Shown piece after piece: positions 5,565 through 15,399 of a DNA stretch of 64,000 nucleotides. Made by a program: the position numbers and the translations under genes. Source of the DNA: Pseudomonadota bacterium (GTDB taxonomy: Bacteria; Desulfobacterota; SM23-61); the NCBI GenBank assembly GCA_018819135.1, contig JAHJQK010000132.1, positions 1-64,000 of the forward strand. The letters run 5' to 3'. Numbering within the stretch: position 1 is the first letter of the stretch; every line of letters begins with the position of its first letter. A model generated the notes under the pieces. The model saw only the letters and a program-made list of their open reading frames with translations, was not told where the DNA came from and did not search any database.

Positions 5565-7556
5565 ATGGAGATCGGGAAAGTCGTCGCCTTCTTTGAGCAA
5601 AAGAAAATCCTTTGTGCAGTTTGCCTCGAAGTCAAAGAAAATAAATATTATCTCCTCAGCGAAGAGAACCGGGAAGTTACTCTTAGCGCCAACCGCATCG
5701 CTCACGTATCTTCCAACTATCTAAAAGCCAGTCTTCCCCGCGATACTTTGGTTGAACAATTAAAAATTATTGTGGAACGTCAAAAAGCCCTGATGGCCTC
5801 ATTGGCGATCAAAGAACTTTGGGAGTTGGTCAACGACGAGGGAAGGGGGTTTCGTTTAGGCGAACTGACCGAACTGGTTTTCAATCCTCCCTGTTCAGGC
5901 GACCAGGAAATGGCCCTCTTCCGGGCGCTGGCGGATGACCGGCTTTACTTCAAGCAAAAGGGAGAACTTTACGAAGCCCGTGAACCGGAAAAAGTGGAAC
6001 AAATTTTACTCCAGTACGAGCGGGAAGCTGAGTTAGAGCGGGAGAATCAGGAAGCCAGCACATGGCTGGCTGGGGTATGGGCGGGAGAAATGAATTCTCC
6101 TCCAGCGAATAAGGCGGCCATCGTAGGCCTTTTAAAAGAGATGGCCCTCTTCGGGTCGGAGGCCCCGGAATACGCCAAAGGAAAAACTCTGTTGCAAAAG
6201 GCCGGGATTTCTTCGCCGGGAGCTCCTTTTGAACTCTTAGTGAAGATGAAGGAATGGGAGGAGGATGAAAACCTTTTCCTGCACCGTTATCAGATTTCCA
6301 AAGAATTTCCGAAGAATGTTCTCGAAGAAACGGAAAAAGTCCTTTCCCAGACCGCCAAAGGTTTTCCTGCTCACCCCCAGGACCGTGATTTAACGTTTTT
6401 ACATCCCCTGACCATCGACAGCGAATACACCCGGGACATCGATGATGCTTTGAGCCTGGAGCAGGTAGGGGGGAATTATCAGGTAGGTATCCATATTACG
6501 GATGTGGCTACCTTCCTCAATGGCCACCGAGAAATATTTCAGGAAGCCATGTCCCGGGCCATTTCGATCTATCTTCCCGATCAACGCATTCCCATGATTC
6601 CTCCGGCGCTTTCCGAAAGTACCTGTAGCTTAATTGTCGGCGAGCAACGGCGGGCGCTCAGCTTTTTGGTGCGGATCGACGAAGAAGGAAAGGTGCAGGA
6701 TTATCAAATCCTCTCCAGTGTTATCCAAGTGGAAAAAAGGCTTTCGTACGACGTCGCTGACCAGCTTTTGGAAGAAGAGGAAGAAGAATTAATCATACTG
6801 CAGCGGATCACCCAGAAGCTTTTTCAACGGCGTATGGGTTCGGGGGCGTTTTTTATTCCTCGACCCGAGCGGGTGATTCGAGTAAACCGGGAAAAAGAAA
6901 TCTCCATTTACCGGCGCGACCGGGAAAGCCCTGCCCAGAAAATCGTCTCCGAGCTTATGATTTTAGCCAATTACTTAGCGGCGCTGTTTCTTAAAGAGAA
7001 AGGGATTCCGGCCATTTACCGGAGCCAGACCGAACCCAGGGACAAGATTCCCCCGATCGACAAATTTGATCCTCTCCAAGCCTATCGCCTGCGCCGGATC
7101 ATGAACCGGGTGGAAGTGAGTACCCGGCCTTCGCGCCATGCTGGCCTTGGAGCGGAAGTATACCTCACCTTAACCTCACCCATTCGCCGCTTTTATGATC
7201 TTCTGATCGAACAACAAATCCTGGGAGCATTACGGGGAGAACTGGTTTTCAGCGGAGAACAACTGGAAAAAATCATTACCGAAGTTGGGCCGGCGATCTC
7301 CAAAGTGGGGTTGGTGGAAGAACTTACGGAACAATATTGGATCTTGCGCTATTTAGAAAAGCGGATCGGTTCGACCACCACGGCGGTTGTCCTCGACCAG
7401 TTCCCCAACCGGTACCTTGTGCATTTGAACGAATATCTTTTAGAGATAAATATGGCTGTAACTTCCGGGCGCGATTTTGTACCGGGAGATCAGATTTTAG
7501 TTCGGATAGAAAAAGCCAATGCCCGGTCGGGCATTCTTAAAATTGCTCCCGTCTAA
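5565..7556 (+). CDS. RNase II/RNase R family 3'-5' exoribonuclease
   Basis: A 663-aa protein. Residues 280-600 form an RNB domain: YTRDIDDALSL carries the catalytic aspartates, followed by VGIHITDVATFL, ALSESTCSL and the late TSPIRRFYDLLIEQQ. The N-terminal part resembles the winged-helix region of bacterial RNB proteins rather than classical cold-shock domains, and the C-terminus (about 600-660) looks like a short OB/S1 fold. It degrades single-stranded RNA processively in the cytoplasm. Similar two-domain RNB proteins replace canonical RNase R in many Desulfobacterota and cyanobacteria. The start ATG at 5565 lacks a strong ribosome-binding site. It converges on pncB. Confidence 0.88.
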   Translation: MEIGKVVAFFEQKKILCAVCLEVKENKYYLLSEENREVTLSANRIAHVSSNYLKASLPRDTLVEQLKIIVERQKALMASLAIKELWELVNDEGRGFRLGELTELVFNPPCSGDQEMALFRALADDRLYFKQKGELYEAREPEKVEQILLQYEREAELERENQEASTWLAGVWAGEMNSPPANKAAIVGLLKEMALFGSEAPEYAKGKTLLQKAGISSPGAPFELLVKMKEWEEDENLFLHRYQISKEFPKNVLEETEKVLSQTAKGFPAHPQDRDLTFLHPLTIDSEYTRDIDDALSLEQVGGNYQVGIHITDVATFLNGHREIFQEAMSRAISIYLPDQRIPMIPPALSESTCSLIVGEQRRALSFLVRIDEEGKVQDYQILSSVIQVEKRLSYDVADQLLEEEEEELIILQRITQKLFQRRMGSGAFFIPRPERVIRVNREKEISIYRRDRESPAQKIVSELMILANYLAALFLKEKGIPAIYRSQTEPRDKIPPIDKFDPLQAYRLRRIMNRVEVSTRPSRHAGLGAEVYLTLTSPIRRFYDLLIEQQILGALRGELVFSGEQLEKIITEVGPAISKVGLVEELTEQYWILRYLEKRIGSTTTAVVLDQFPNRYLVHLNEYLLEINMAVTSGRDFVPGDQILVRIEKANARSGILKIAPV

Positions 7557-7618
7557 AAATATTGGGTTCAAAGGAACTTACTTTTCCCCTAGCGTCCTGG
7601 AACCCCTGAATCCTGGCG

Positions 7619-9049
7619 TTATACAGAAGCCTTCAGCAACTCCTGTTTTTGTTGAAAGAGTTTTTCTCCCAAACTGACATGATAGATGTGAGGGTTCTGC
7701 AGGCGTTTGTGTTCTGGCCGGAGATATTTAAGGTTTTGTAAGGTGTGGCCCTGAATTTCCGGCAAAGATGGGCGGCGATAAACCAGCTTTCCCGCTTTGA
7801 TGATCGGGATGAGAATTTCCTCTCTCTTAAAATGGCTGGGGTAAGTTTTGCTGATATGAGAAAGCAGGGGATGAAAAGCCTTAACCGGTCCTTCTTCGGG
7901 AAAAGTTTCCTCTTGTAAAACGATCACGTCCCCGCGCATAAATTTCCTTTCATCGTAAAAGCGCACTACTTTTTTTATTCCTGGGTTGGTGGTTTTTTCC
8001 GGGTCATCGGAAACCTTCAGCTTGGGGCGCATATATCCATCTTCGAAAATAGCCGATAGCTTATAAACCCCCCCCAGAGCCGGACACGAATAAGAAGTTA
8101 CGAGACGGGTTCCTACGCCCCAGATATCAATCTCCGCCCCCTGTTTCTTGATGGATTCGATCAGCCACTCGTCGAGATCGCTTGAACCCAGAATACGCGC
8201 CCGCTCAAATCCTGCTTCGTCAAGCATCTTGCGTGCTTCCCGGCTTAAAAACGTCAGATCGCCGCTGTCCAGACGGATTCCCGCAAGATCTCCTTGTTTT
8301 CTTTTCCGAAGCTCTTTGCCGACCTCGAGGGCATTGGGAATCCCGCTGCGGAGAGTATCATAGGTGTCAACCAGGAGGAGGCAGTTCTTGGGGTAGATTT
8401 TCCCGTAGGCCTGGAAGGATTCCAACTCAGAAGAGAAGGACTCCACCCAACTATGAGCCAAAGTGCCCCGAACCGGGATGCCAAAAGTTCTCCCCGCCAT
8501 CAAGTTCGAAGTGGCCCGGGCTCCGCCGATGAATGAGGCCCGGGCGGCACTCAATCCTCCGTCTGGACCATGAGCCCGGCGAACTCCAAATTCAACGACC
8601 GGATCATCACCGGCGGCGATACAGATGCGAGCGGCCTTGGTAGCGATCAGGGTCTGAAAGTTGAGGATATTCAAGAGGGCGGTTTCGATAAGTTGGGCTT
8701 CCGGTAAGGGAGCGGTAACTCGAACAATGGGTTCTTGGGGAAAGACCAGAGTCCCTTCGGGGACGGCGTAAAGGTCCCCTGTAAAACGGAGTTCGCGAAA
8801 ATAATCTAAAACTTCCGGTGGGAAAAGCTCCAAGCTTTTCAGATAATCGATGTCTTCCGGATCAAAGTGAATGTTTTGGATATAATCAATCAACTGTTCC
8901 AGACCAGCGGCGACACAAAAACCACCTTCTTCGGGAATTTTACGGAAGAAATAATCGAAGTTGGCTTTTTCTTTGGTTTTGCCCAGAAGAAAATATCCTC
9001 CCACCATGGTCAATTGGTAGAGATCCGTCAATAGAGTCATGTTAGCCAT
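7619..9049 (-). CDS. pncB: Nicotinate phosphoribosyltransferase
   Basis: A 476-aa enzyme joining nicotinate and PRPP to nicotinate mononucleotide in the NAD salvage (Preiss-Handler) route, cytoplasmic. It starts LLTDLYQLTMVGGYF, the signature N-terminus. Other family blocks are EFGVRRAHGPDGG, GTLAHSWVESFSSELE (with the catalytic histidine region), LLLVDTYDT and GIRLDSGDLTFLS. Length fits the family. It stands alone on the minus strand; a G-run palindrome separates it from the radical SAM gene upstream. Confidence 0.95.
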   Translation of the reverse strand: MANMTLLTDLYQLTMVGGYFLLGKTKEKANFDYFFRKIPEEGGFCVAAGLEQLIDYIQNIHFDPEDIDYLKSLELFPPEVLDYFRELRFTGDLYAVPEGTLVFPQEPIVRVTAPLPEAQLIETALLNILNFQTLIATKAARICIAAGDDPVVEFGVRRAHGPDGGLSAARASFIGGARATSNLMAGRTFGIPVRGTLAHSWVESFSSELESFQAYGKIYPKNCLLLVDTYDTLRSGIPNALEVGKELRKRKQGDLAGIRLDSGDLTFLSREARKMLDEAGFERARILGSSDLDEWLIESIKKQGAEIDIWGVGTRLVTSYSCPALGGVYKLSAIFEDGYMRPKLKVSDDPEKTTNPGIKKVVRFYDERKFMRGDVIVLQEETFPEEGPVKAFHPLLSHISKTYPSHFKREEILIPIIKAGKLVYRRPSLPEIQGHTLQNLKYLRPEHKRLQNPHIYHVSLGEKLFQQKQELLKASV

Positions 9050-9086
9050 TGTTTCCTCATCAATTCTTTTTGGTGTCTTTAAATTT

Positions 9087-9131
9087 AAATCCCCTTTCGC
9101 CCCCTTTTCGCCAAGGGGGGTGGGGGGATTT
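9087..9131. repeat. REP-like palindrome AAATCCCC...GGGGATTT
   Basis: An imperfect inverted repeat with arms AAATCCCCTTTCGCCCCC and GGGGGGTGGGGGGATTT around CTTTTCGCCAA. It lies between the radical SAM stop and pncB and could form a stem in RNA. A related element is at 12342-12420. Confidence 0.65.
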
Positions 9132-10309
9132 CAAATGTAATTTTCCATCAGGCGGTAAATCTCTCTTTCGGTTTCCTCGGTGAGCAAAACTCCTTCTTGT
9201 TTCTTGGAATGCCGAACTTCATCGATCATTCGCTCCATCCGCCGCCGGAGGGACAGGTCTTGCAAGTCATCGAGACTCCTATAATAACCCAGCCTCCGCC
9301 CCACCCGGTAGAGAAGGCGCTCCTCTGCGGGGAAAGACAGATAGCGGGCGATGATCGCAATCATTTTTTCCCGCTCTTCGGGGAGCTTGCCCTGAATTTC
9401 TTCCAGCAGGTTTAGGATGTGGTCGCTGACCACCGTACTGTGGATACCATCGAGGGTTTCGATGAAAAGTTTGATTTCCGCGACGACTTGGTCGTCCGAG
9501 AGTCGGATAAATTCACCATCCTCGACTTTGCGATACAGGGGCATATCGTGGCGAACGTATAGGGTTCGTAAGCGGATAAAATCAGGATTGATCTGATTCA
9601 AAACCCTGGCTGTTTCCACGGCGTGTTCCCGCCACCATTGAATTCCCCCCAGACCCGGCATGACATATTCGGACAGGGAAATACCCGCTTCCACCACATT
9701 TCTTCCGGCTTGCACTTGTTCTTTCGCCGTGACCCCTTTCTTCATGTATTGCAGGAGGGGATCATAACCGGTCTCCATCCCGATATGGATGCGGGTGAGG
9801 CCGGCCGCACGGAGTTCCTGCAGTTCGGATACGGATTTTTTGGCCAGGGTCCGGGCCCGGGCGTAACTGGTAATGCGCTGGATGAAGGGGAATTTTTCTT
9901 TCAGGTAATTGAGTATTTCCACCAAGTCGGCAGTCCTGACCATGAGGGAGTTGGCATCTTGGAGAAAGACTTGAGTCCCTCCGAAATACAACCATCCGAT
10001 AACGCTCTGGAAAGCATGGCTATAACGGGCGGGTCGATTGGAGAGGGTGCGCAGAAGATCCTGGTTAATCTCTCCAGCATAACCCAGGCTCCAGGATAGC
10101 TGTTGAATTTCATCGGTAATCGCCTTGACGCCATCGATGTCTTTCTTGATTTCTTCGACCGACCGGAAGGAAAATGGCTCTCCTTTATAAGTATGGCAAA
10201 ATTCACACTTATTCCACGGACAATTACGGGTCACCCGGATTAAAAGGCTTTGAGCCTCGCTGGGCGGGCGAATCGGCCCCAGTTCGAAATAATCGTTATC
10301 ATCGTTCAT
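9131..10309 (-). CDS. Radical SAM protein
   Basis: 392 aa from the Met at 10309, chosen because AAGAGGA lies at the right distance and an upstream Met at 10348 has no such site. The cluster-binding motif is CPWNKCEFC (CX4CX2C), an unusual spacing found in a subgroup of radical SAM proteins with the RVTRNCPWNKCEFC pattern. GMETGYDPLL (a GxETG motif) and the TIM-barrel pattern follow. It should bind a [4Fe-4S] cluster and SAM; the substrate is unknown. The MEMO-family gene diverges next to it, and MEMO, AMMECR1 and radical SAM genes often cluster, which makes a shared pathway plausible. Confidence 0.85.
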   Translation of the reverse strand: MNDDNDYFELGPIRPPSEAQSLLIRVTRNCPWNKCEFCHTYKGEPFSFRSVEEIKKDIDGVKAITDEIQQLSWSLGYAGEINQDLLRTLSNRPARYSHAFQSVIGWLYFGGTQVFLQDANSLMVRTADLVEILNYLKEKFPFIQRITSYARARTLAKKSVSELQELRAAGLTRIHIGMETGYDPLLQYMKKGVTAKEQVQAGRNVVEAGISLSEYVMPGLGGIQWWREHAVETARVLNQINPDFIRLRTLYVRHDMPLYRKVEDGEFIRLSDDQVVAEIKLFIETLDGIHSTVVSDHILNLLEEIQGKLPEEREKMIAIIARYLSFPAEERLLYRVGRRLGYYRSLDDLQDLSLRRRMERMIDEVRHSKKQEGVLLTEETEREIYRLMENYI

Positions 10310-10541
10310 GCTAGTCCTCTTAAAATAAACTATCATGAATTTGTCCATTTATCAATGTTCATACGCCTTTTCCCTGTGCTGGTTTCTTCTCCCCCCTTTA
10401 CTTTAAAAAATCTCTATTCGTGGTTCGGGGTTCAGGGCGAGGGGTTCTTCTCCCTTGACTTCTCCCCCAAATACCTTTATAAACATCTGGGCAGGTAAAG
10501 ATTGCCGAGACTTAAATCAAAAAGTAATCTCGCAAAATATC

Positions 10542-11789
10542 ATGGGTGAAGAAAATTTCTATCCCAAATTACGCCAGGTCGATGTCTTTCCGGCCGAATT
10601 TTCCGGGCAAAAGGTAATCTGCCTGCGCGATCCCCTCAACCTTTCGGGCAAGATCCTTTTCTTTCCCTATCCTGCTTTTTTTATTGTCAGTTTATTTGAT
10701 GGCCATCATTCCTTTGCGGATATTCAAGTAGAATTCATGCGGCGGTTTGGGGAGCTTCTTTACCGGGAAAAAATTCAGGAACTTGCCAACCAGTTGGAAG
10801 AGCATTTTCTCCTTGACAACGAACGATTCCGCCAATTACAGGGGGAGATGATCGAAGCGTTTAGAAATGCTCCGGCGAGACCGATGGCTTTAATCGGGGA
10901 AGCCTACGAGGCAGAGCCGGATTACGTAAAGAAAATGGTCGAATCTTATTTTACACCACCAGAAGGACCGGGGTTGCCCATGGTTGGCCAAAAATCTGGC
11001 GACTTGCTTGGGGCCATCGCCCCCCACATTGATTATCGGAGGGGAGGGAATTGTTATGCCTGGGCTCACAAGATAATGCAGGAATCTTCCCCTATCGATC
11101 TCTTCATTATCCTGGGTACAGCCCATGCCCCCACGCCGAGACCCTTTGTCCTCACCCGGAAAGATTTTCAAACGCCATGGGGACCCGCAGAAACCGATCG
11201 GGCTTTCCTGGCCGAGATCGAGGCCGATTGTCCTTTTGACTTATACGAAGACGAATTCGTGCATAAAGCTGAGCATTCCATCGAACTACAACTCATTTTC
11301 CTCCGGGCTCTGTGGCAGCGGCAAGATCTTTTTCAGATTGTCCCTGTGCTTTGCGGTTCCTTGCATGAGGCCATCCTCAAGAATAAAAGTCCAATGGAGT
11401 TGCCCGGGGTAAGCCGTTTCATTGCCGCCTTGCAAATGGCTATGACCAAGAGTCAAAAAAGGATCTGTTTGCTGGCCAGTGCGGATCTGGCCCATGTGGG
11501 CCTGCGTTTCGGGGATACAGAGGCACCCAATCGTTTTTCTCTACAATCCCTGGCTGATGAAGATCGGAATTTGCTCGGATTTGCCGAAAGAGTCGATGCC
11601 GAAGGGTTTTACGGAAGCATTCAGCGGGAGAAGGACCGACGCCGCATCTGTGGCCTTCCTTCGATCTACACCCTTCTCCACCTAATTGGTAACCGGGTCC
11701 GCGAAGGGAAGCTTCTGAATTATGGCCAATCCTTGGATGCGGGCAGTCAGTCAGCGGTCACTTTTGCCAGTTTAGCCTTTTTTCGTTGA
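10542..11789 (+). CDS. AmmeMemoRadiSam system protein B (MEMO family)
   Basis: A 415-aa protein from Met at 10542 (an in-frame Met at 10455 would add 29 non-homologous residues; no strong RBS is seen at either). The MEMO/extradiol-dioxygenase-like fold shows AIAPHIDYRRGG, ILGTAHAP, KAEHSIELQLIFL and ASADLAHVGLRFGD, which carry the conserved histidines and acidic residues. An N-terminal region of about 110 residues precedes the domain and includes a PqqD-like segment (FIVSLFDGHHSFADIQVEF). Function is unknown; MEMO, AMMECR1 and radical SAM proteins co-occur. A radical SAM gene is divergently adjacent, but no AMMECR1 gene is in the window. Confidence 0.88.
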   Translation: MGEENFYPKLRQVDVFPAEFSGQKVICLRDPLNLSGKILFFPYPAFFIVSLFDGHHSFADIQVEFMRRFGELLYREKIQELANQLEEHFLLDNERFRQLQGEMIEAFRNAPARPMALIGEAYEAEPDYVKKMVESYFTPPEGPGLPMVGQKSGDLLGAIAPHIDYRRGGNCYAWAHKIMQESSPIDLFIILGTAHAPTPRPFVLTRKDFQTPWGPAETDRAFLAEIEADCPFDLYEDEFVHKAEHSIELQLIFLRALWQRQDLFQIVPVLCGSLHEAILKNKSPMELPGVSRFIAALQMAMTKSQKRICLLASADLAHVGLRFGDTEAPNRFSLQSLADEDRNLLGFAERVDAEGFYGSIQREKDRRRICGLPSIYTLLHLIGNRVREGKLLNYGQSLDAGSQSAVTFASLAFFR

Positions 11790-11972
11790 TATATTGTCAC
11801 CACAGAGCGCGCAGAGAACGCCGAGGAAGAAGTTCTTAGGAGAAATAGTAGCGACCAAACAATCCAGGCCTTTAAAGCTAATGAATTCCATAAGAATAAA
11901 ATTTTCGCTCGCACCATTTCCTATCTTCCGTGGAGAGGGGATGAATGTTAGAGCGGAAAGGAGGGAAGGGGA

Positions 11973-12263
11973 ATGGAGAAAAAAAAATTTCTGAATACAA
12001 AAATGACTATCATTACGGGGGCCTTAATTTTGAGCCTATTTGCCGGCGGGTCAATTCTTGTTAAGGAGTCACCCCAAGCTTTTGGAGGAGGGTTCATACC
12101 CCAGACGGCCCAGCAGGGGGGGCGGTACCAGATTGCCGGGTGTGATGGCAATTCTGCCTGGGTGATCGATACGGCCATGGGAGATGTTTATAGGATCTAT
12201 TCCAACGGGAAATGGAAAGAGGTTGGCAGTATCATGGATGAAAAGAAAAGGATAAGAAAATAG
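11973..12263 (+). CDS. Small secreted or membrane-anchored protein, unknown
   Basis: 96 aa with a basic start (MEKKKFLNTK), one hydrophobic segment (about 12-29) and a short periplasmic part containing YQIAGCDGNSAWVIDTAMGD and VYRIYSNGKWKEVG. This resembles a single beta-propeller-like strand unit as in small delta-proteobacterial exported proteins. A strong purine-rich GGAAAGGAGGGAAGGGG site precedes the ATG. Function not recognised. Confidence 0.6.
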   Translation: MEKKKFLNTKMTIITGALILSLFAGGSILVKESPQAFGGGFIPQTAQQGGRYQIAGCDGNSAWVIDTAMGDVYRIYSNGKWKEVGSIMDEKKRIRK

Positions 12264-12341
12264 TTGAAGGATTTAAAATTTTTGTAGGACACGGATGAAC
12301 GCAGATTATCAGGATTCTAAAAAAATAATGCAAACAACGCC

Positions 12342-12420
12342 AAATCCCCCTTCATCCCCCTTTTTCAAAGGGGGAAACTCTAATCTCCTCCCTTTATGAA
12401 AGGGAGGGTGGGAGGGATTT
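12342..12420. repeat. REP-like G-run palindromes
   Basis: Starts AAATCCCCCTTCATCCCCC and ends GGGAGGGTGGGAGGGATTT. It contains two internal hairpins, CCCCCTTTTTCAAAGGGGG and CCTCCCTTTATGAAAGGGAGG. It is similar in design to the element at 9087. The preceding 12284-12330 holds a copy of the GGACACGGAT...CAGATTATCAGGAT repeat also found near 22850 and 24250. Confidence 0.65.
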
Positions 12421-12469
12421 TAAAATGGCTAAACAATTACAAAGAAGAGAATAAAAACGGAGGTGAAAA

Positions 12470-12760
12470 ATGGAAGAGAGCGTAACTAAAATTAGTGAAG
12501 AAGAATTTATTTTCAGGGCGATCAGGCGGTTGCGCAAACCACCCTACCTCGGGATCCACAGCGTTTACAGCGGTTTCAATCAGGCTTTCAAAGAACATTT
12601 TGGGAAGAATCCGGTGGAAGTTACCAAGAAGATGGCCGAGGAAGGCAAGATCGTCACCCGGCCTGTGCGGGGTGGGGTGATGTTATACGTTCCAGAGGAA
12701 GCCCCCAAGGGGAAAGAGAGCGCTCTTAAGAAAATATTAAGCCCCGAGGAGGATTCTTAG
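12470..12760 (+). CDS. Small conserved-looking protein, unknown
   Basis: 96 aa, well preceded by GGAGGTGAAAA. It looks like a winged-helix-type fold: helices at 10-22, LGIHSVYSGFNQAFKEHFG (28-46), then VEVTKKMAEEGKIVTRPVRGGVML, where a recognition helix is followed by a beta hairpin. It could bind nucleic acid, but no family is recognised. It stands alone between repeats and the SDR remnant. Confidence 0.6.
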   Translation: MEESVTKISEEEFIFRAIRRLRKPPYLGIHSVYSGFNQAFKEHFGKNPVEVTKKMAEEGKIVTRPVRGGVMLYVPEEAPKGKESALKKILSPEEDS

Positions 12761-12909
12761 CCGTTTTTGGTTGACTTTTATCATTAAAATCATTGAGGGT
12801 ATTGGGCCATTTCCCTTATTCCATAAGCTTAAATGGTAATTTTCCCGTTTTCTGTACGTTTTCTCTGGTGAAAAAAATTATTTTCCATTCTTTATAAAGG
12901 ACGGAGGGT

Positions 12910-13466
12910 ATGAAACTCAAAGGAAAAGTTGCCATTGTTACCGGGGCAAGCAAAGGTATCGGCAAAGGGATTGCTGTCCGGTATGCCCAGGAAGGGGCGG
13001 CTGTGGTCCTGGCCAGCAGGTCGATGGACTTGCTTTCTTCCATCGCTGGACAGATCAATCAAGAAGGCGGAAAAGCCCTGGCTCTGGAAGTGGATGTTAG
13101 CGATTACAAAAGCGTTGAGAAAATGCTTGACCAATCCGTTGGCCATTTTGGCCGGCTGGATATCATGGTTAACAACGCCGGAATTTCCATGGCCCTCCCC
13201 TCTGAAGAACTACCTCCGGATGATTGGCAGCGCACCCTGGGAACTGATTTATCGGGCGTTTTCTATGGATGCCAGTGCGCTGCCCGGAAGATGATTCCCC
13301 AAGGGAGGAGGCTGCATCATTAACATTACGTCAACCTACGGGATGGTGGCTGCCCCGGCGAGGGCTGCTTACTGTTCCAGCAAGGCTGCAGCTAATATGC
13401 TGACCAAGGTTTTGGCCATTGAATGAGCCGAAAAGAGCATCCGGGTTAATGCTCTATCGGGATGAG
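12910..13466 (+). pseudogene. Short-chain dehydrogenase/reductase, broken
   Basis: Residues 1-130 show a normal SDR start: VTGASKGIGKGIA (TGxxxGxG NAD(P) motif), LEVDVSDYKS and NNAGISMALP. A frameshift near 13300 turns CIINITSTYGM into another frame. There YCSSKAAANMLTKVLAIE carries the catalytic YxxxK, but a TGA replaces the usual Trp after AIE, and the gene ends after IRVNAL. About 60 C-terminal residues are missing. Three lesions make a true pseudogene likely. A terminator follows at once. Confidence 0.85.
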
Positions 13467-13483
13467 TTTTTTTCTGTCGGTAT

Positions 13484-13518
13484 AAAAAGGGGGCGGGAAG
13501 TTTAACCGCCCCCTTTTT
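13484..13518. terminator. Bidirectional rho-independent terminator
   Basis: A 13-bp perfect stem, AAAAAGGGGGCGG and CCGCCCCCTTTTT, around a 9-nt loop. A-run and T-run sides let it act in both directions, between the SDR remnant and the convergent TRAP operon. Confidence 0.9.
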
Positions 13519-13528
13519 TATGCTACGG

Positions 13529-14842
13529 TCAGCCAATCAATAATTTGGGAAGCCAGAGAATGATGTCAGGAAAGATCATGCACAGGACTAATCCGATTGC
13601 CTGTAAAATCATGAAAGGAATAATCGATTTATAAATATCTACCATAACCACCCCTTTCGGGGCGATGGCTTGCAGATAAAAGAGGTTAAACCCAAAAGGA
13701 GGGGTGATGAACCCCATCTCCATATTAATGACAAAGAGCACGCCGAACCAGACCGGGTCGAATCCCAAGGAAATGACGATGGGGAAGAATATGGGGGTGG
13801 TGATCATGATGATCCCGGTGGGATCTAAGAAACAGCCCATGAAAACCCAGATGATCTGCATGCCCACCACCATTCCCCAGGGGCCGCCGGGAAGATGAGA
13901 TAATAATTGTCTAGTTAAATCGTGAGCGCCAATCGCCGTGTATAGGGCGGTGAAGACGGATGCGCCAAAAATAATCCACATGACCATACAACTGAGCCGG
14001 AGGGTGGTGCGCAGAGAATCCCGGAGTGTTTTCAAATCGAGTTGGCGGTAAATTGCGGCACAGGCGATGCTGCCTACGGCCCCCAAAGCGGCGGCCTCGC
14101 TTGGCGTCGCGGCCCCCATAAAGATGCTTCCGAGGATGCCTACGATGAGAACAATCGGCAGAATAACCGCTTTTAGGGCAATGAACTTTTCGCTCCAGGT
14201 GGCCCGTTCTTCAGGGGGGAGAGCTGGCCCCCATTCTTTCTTCAGCCAACAAGCGATAAAGATATAGGAACAAAACAGGATACTCAAGAGGATGCCCGGC
14301 ATGATCCCACCAGCATAGAGCCTGCCAATGGAAGTATTTGTATAGAGGCCAAGAATAATCATAAGAACACTGGGGGGAATCAGGACCCCTAAGGCCCCGC
14401 CCGCAGCAATACATCCAATTCCGATCTGTTTATTGTAATTGTGCTTCAACATGGAAGGAAGAGCCACTAACCCCATTGAAACTGTGGCCGCCCCGCTGAT
14501 GCCTACCAAGGCTGCGAAGATCGTACAAATTACCACCGTCCCAATGGCCAGACCTCCCCTGATGGGTCCCATCCATTTGTACATCATCGTATAAAGGTCC
14601 CGGGCCAACCCGGATCGTTCTAACATACAGCCCATGAAAATAAACATGGGAATGGCGAGGAGCACAAAGCTATTGGCGCCGGTGAAAGTTCGGGTAGCCA
14701 CCATGTGGAGGGCCTGGGGGCCCCAAAGAAAATAGGTGGCAATGACGGCGACTCCTCCCAAACCGAAAACGACGGGAAGCCCCATTGCCAGGACAAGGAG
14801 GAAAAGGCCAAACACTAAAATGGTCAGATATTCGATGCTCAT
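13529..14842 (-). CDS. dctM: TRAP transporter large permease (DctM)
   Basis: 437 aa from Met at 14842 (an earlier in-frame Met at 15019 lies inside the dctQ gene and gives a hydrophilic, unrelated extension). A start ATGA overlaps the dctQ stop. About twelve hydrophobic segments are seen, with DctM signatures such as NSFVLLAIPMFIFMGCML, ISGAATVSMG, GALGVLIPPSVLMI and ATPSEAAALGA. Together with DctQ it forms the Na+/H+-driven membrane part of the importer. Substrate unknown, probably a carboxylate. Confidence 0.93.
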   Translation of the reverse strand: MSIEYLTILVFGLFLLVLAMGLPVVFGLGGVAVIATYFLWGPQALHMVATRTFTGANSFVLLAIPMFIFMGCMLERSGLARDLYTMMYKWMGPIRGGLAIGTVVICTIFAALVGISGAATVSMGLVALPSMLKHNYNKQIGIGCIAAGGALGVLIPPSVLMIILGLYTNTSIGRLYAGGIMPGILLSILFCSYIFIACWLKKEWGPALPPEERATWSEKFIALKAVILPIVLIVGILGSIFMGAATPSEAAALGAVGSIACAAIYRQLDLKTLRDSLRTTLRLSCMVMWIIFGASVFTALYTAIGAHDLTRQLLSHLPGGPWGMVVGMQIIWVFMGCFLDPTGIIMITTPIFFPIVISLGFDPVWFGVLFVINMEMGFITPPFGFNLFYLQAIAPKGVVMVDIYKSIIPFMILQAIGLVLCMIFPDIILWLPKLLIG

Positions 14843-15348
14843 TTTGTTGGCTCCTTCCCTGTGATTACCGTCGCCAGGTCGCGAATGAATTTCGCTACCC
14901 CTTGAATGAGCATTAGAAGGGCCCCGATGGGCAGGGTTAAAAGGATGGGATATAGGGGCGGATTCCAATCCGTTCCCGAATGCCGCCCAATTTTTACCGC
15001 ATCCCAGGCAAATATCCAACTCTCAAAGAAAAGGACCCAGCAGTAAAGGAAAAATACCGTGAAGGTAAGAATATCCAGAAAGGCCCTTCCGCGGGGGGAG
15101 AAACGATTGTAGATCACATTGATGTTGACATGATCCTTGTAAAGAAGAGCATATCCACCCCCGAGAAGAATATACCCAGCGTAAATAAAGGTTACTAATT
15201 CTGTGCCCCATTCGGTCGGGTCTTGCCAAATATAACGCATGAAGACTTCAAAGGTCATGATGAAAATCATCGGGATCATGCCCCAGGAGATGATCCGACC
15301 TACCCATTCATTCGTGCGATCAATGAATTGCAAAAAAGGATTCAGCAT
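14839..15348 (-). CDS. dctQ: TRAP transporter small permease (DctQ)
   Basis: 169 aa with four hydrophobic helices (about 17-36, 51-69, 92-113, 136-155) and the family pattern EVFMRYIWQDPTEWGTELV...GGGYALLYKDHV. It couples the periplasmic binding protein to DctM. It is second in a dctP-dctQ-dctM operon on the minus strand and overlaps dctM by 4 bp. Confidence 0.92.
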   Translation of the reverse strand: MLNPFLQFIDRTNEWVGRIISWGMIPMIFIMTFEVFMRYIWQDPTEWGTELVTFIYAGYILLGGGYALLYKDHVNINVIYNRFSPRGRAFLDILTFTVFFLYCWVLFFESWIFAWDAVKIGRHSGTDWNPPLYPILLTLPIGALLMLIQGVAKFIRDLATVITGKEPTK

Positions 15349-15399
15349 GCTGGTTCACCATCTTTGTTGAAAGGGGGGCCGAAGCCCCCCTATTAAAGG

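Noticed and set aside
8148-9045. Several plus-strand ORFs opposite pncB
   Set aside because: Shadows of the pncB coding sequence in other frames, without ribosome-binding sites or recognisable motifs.
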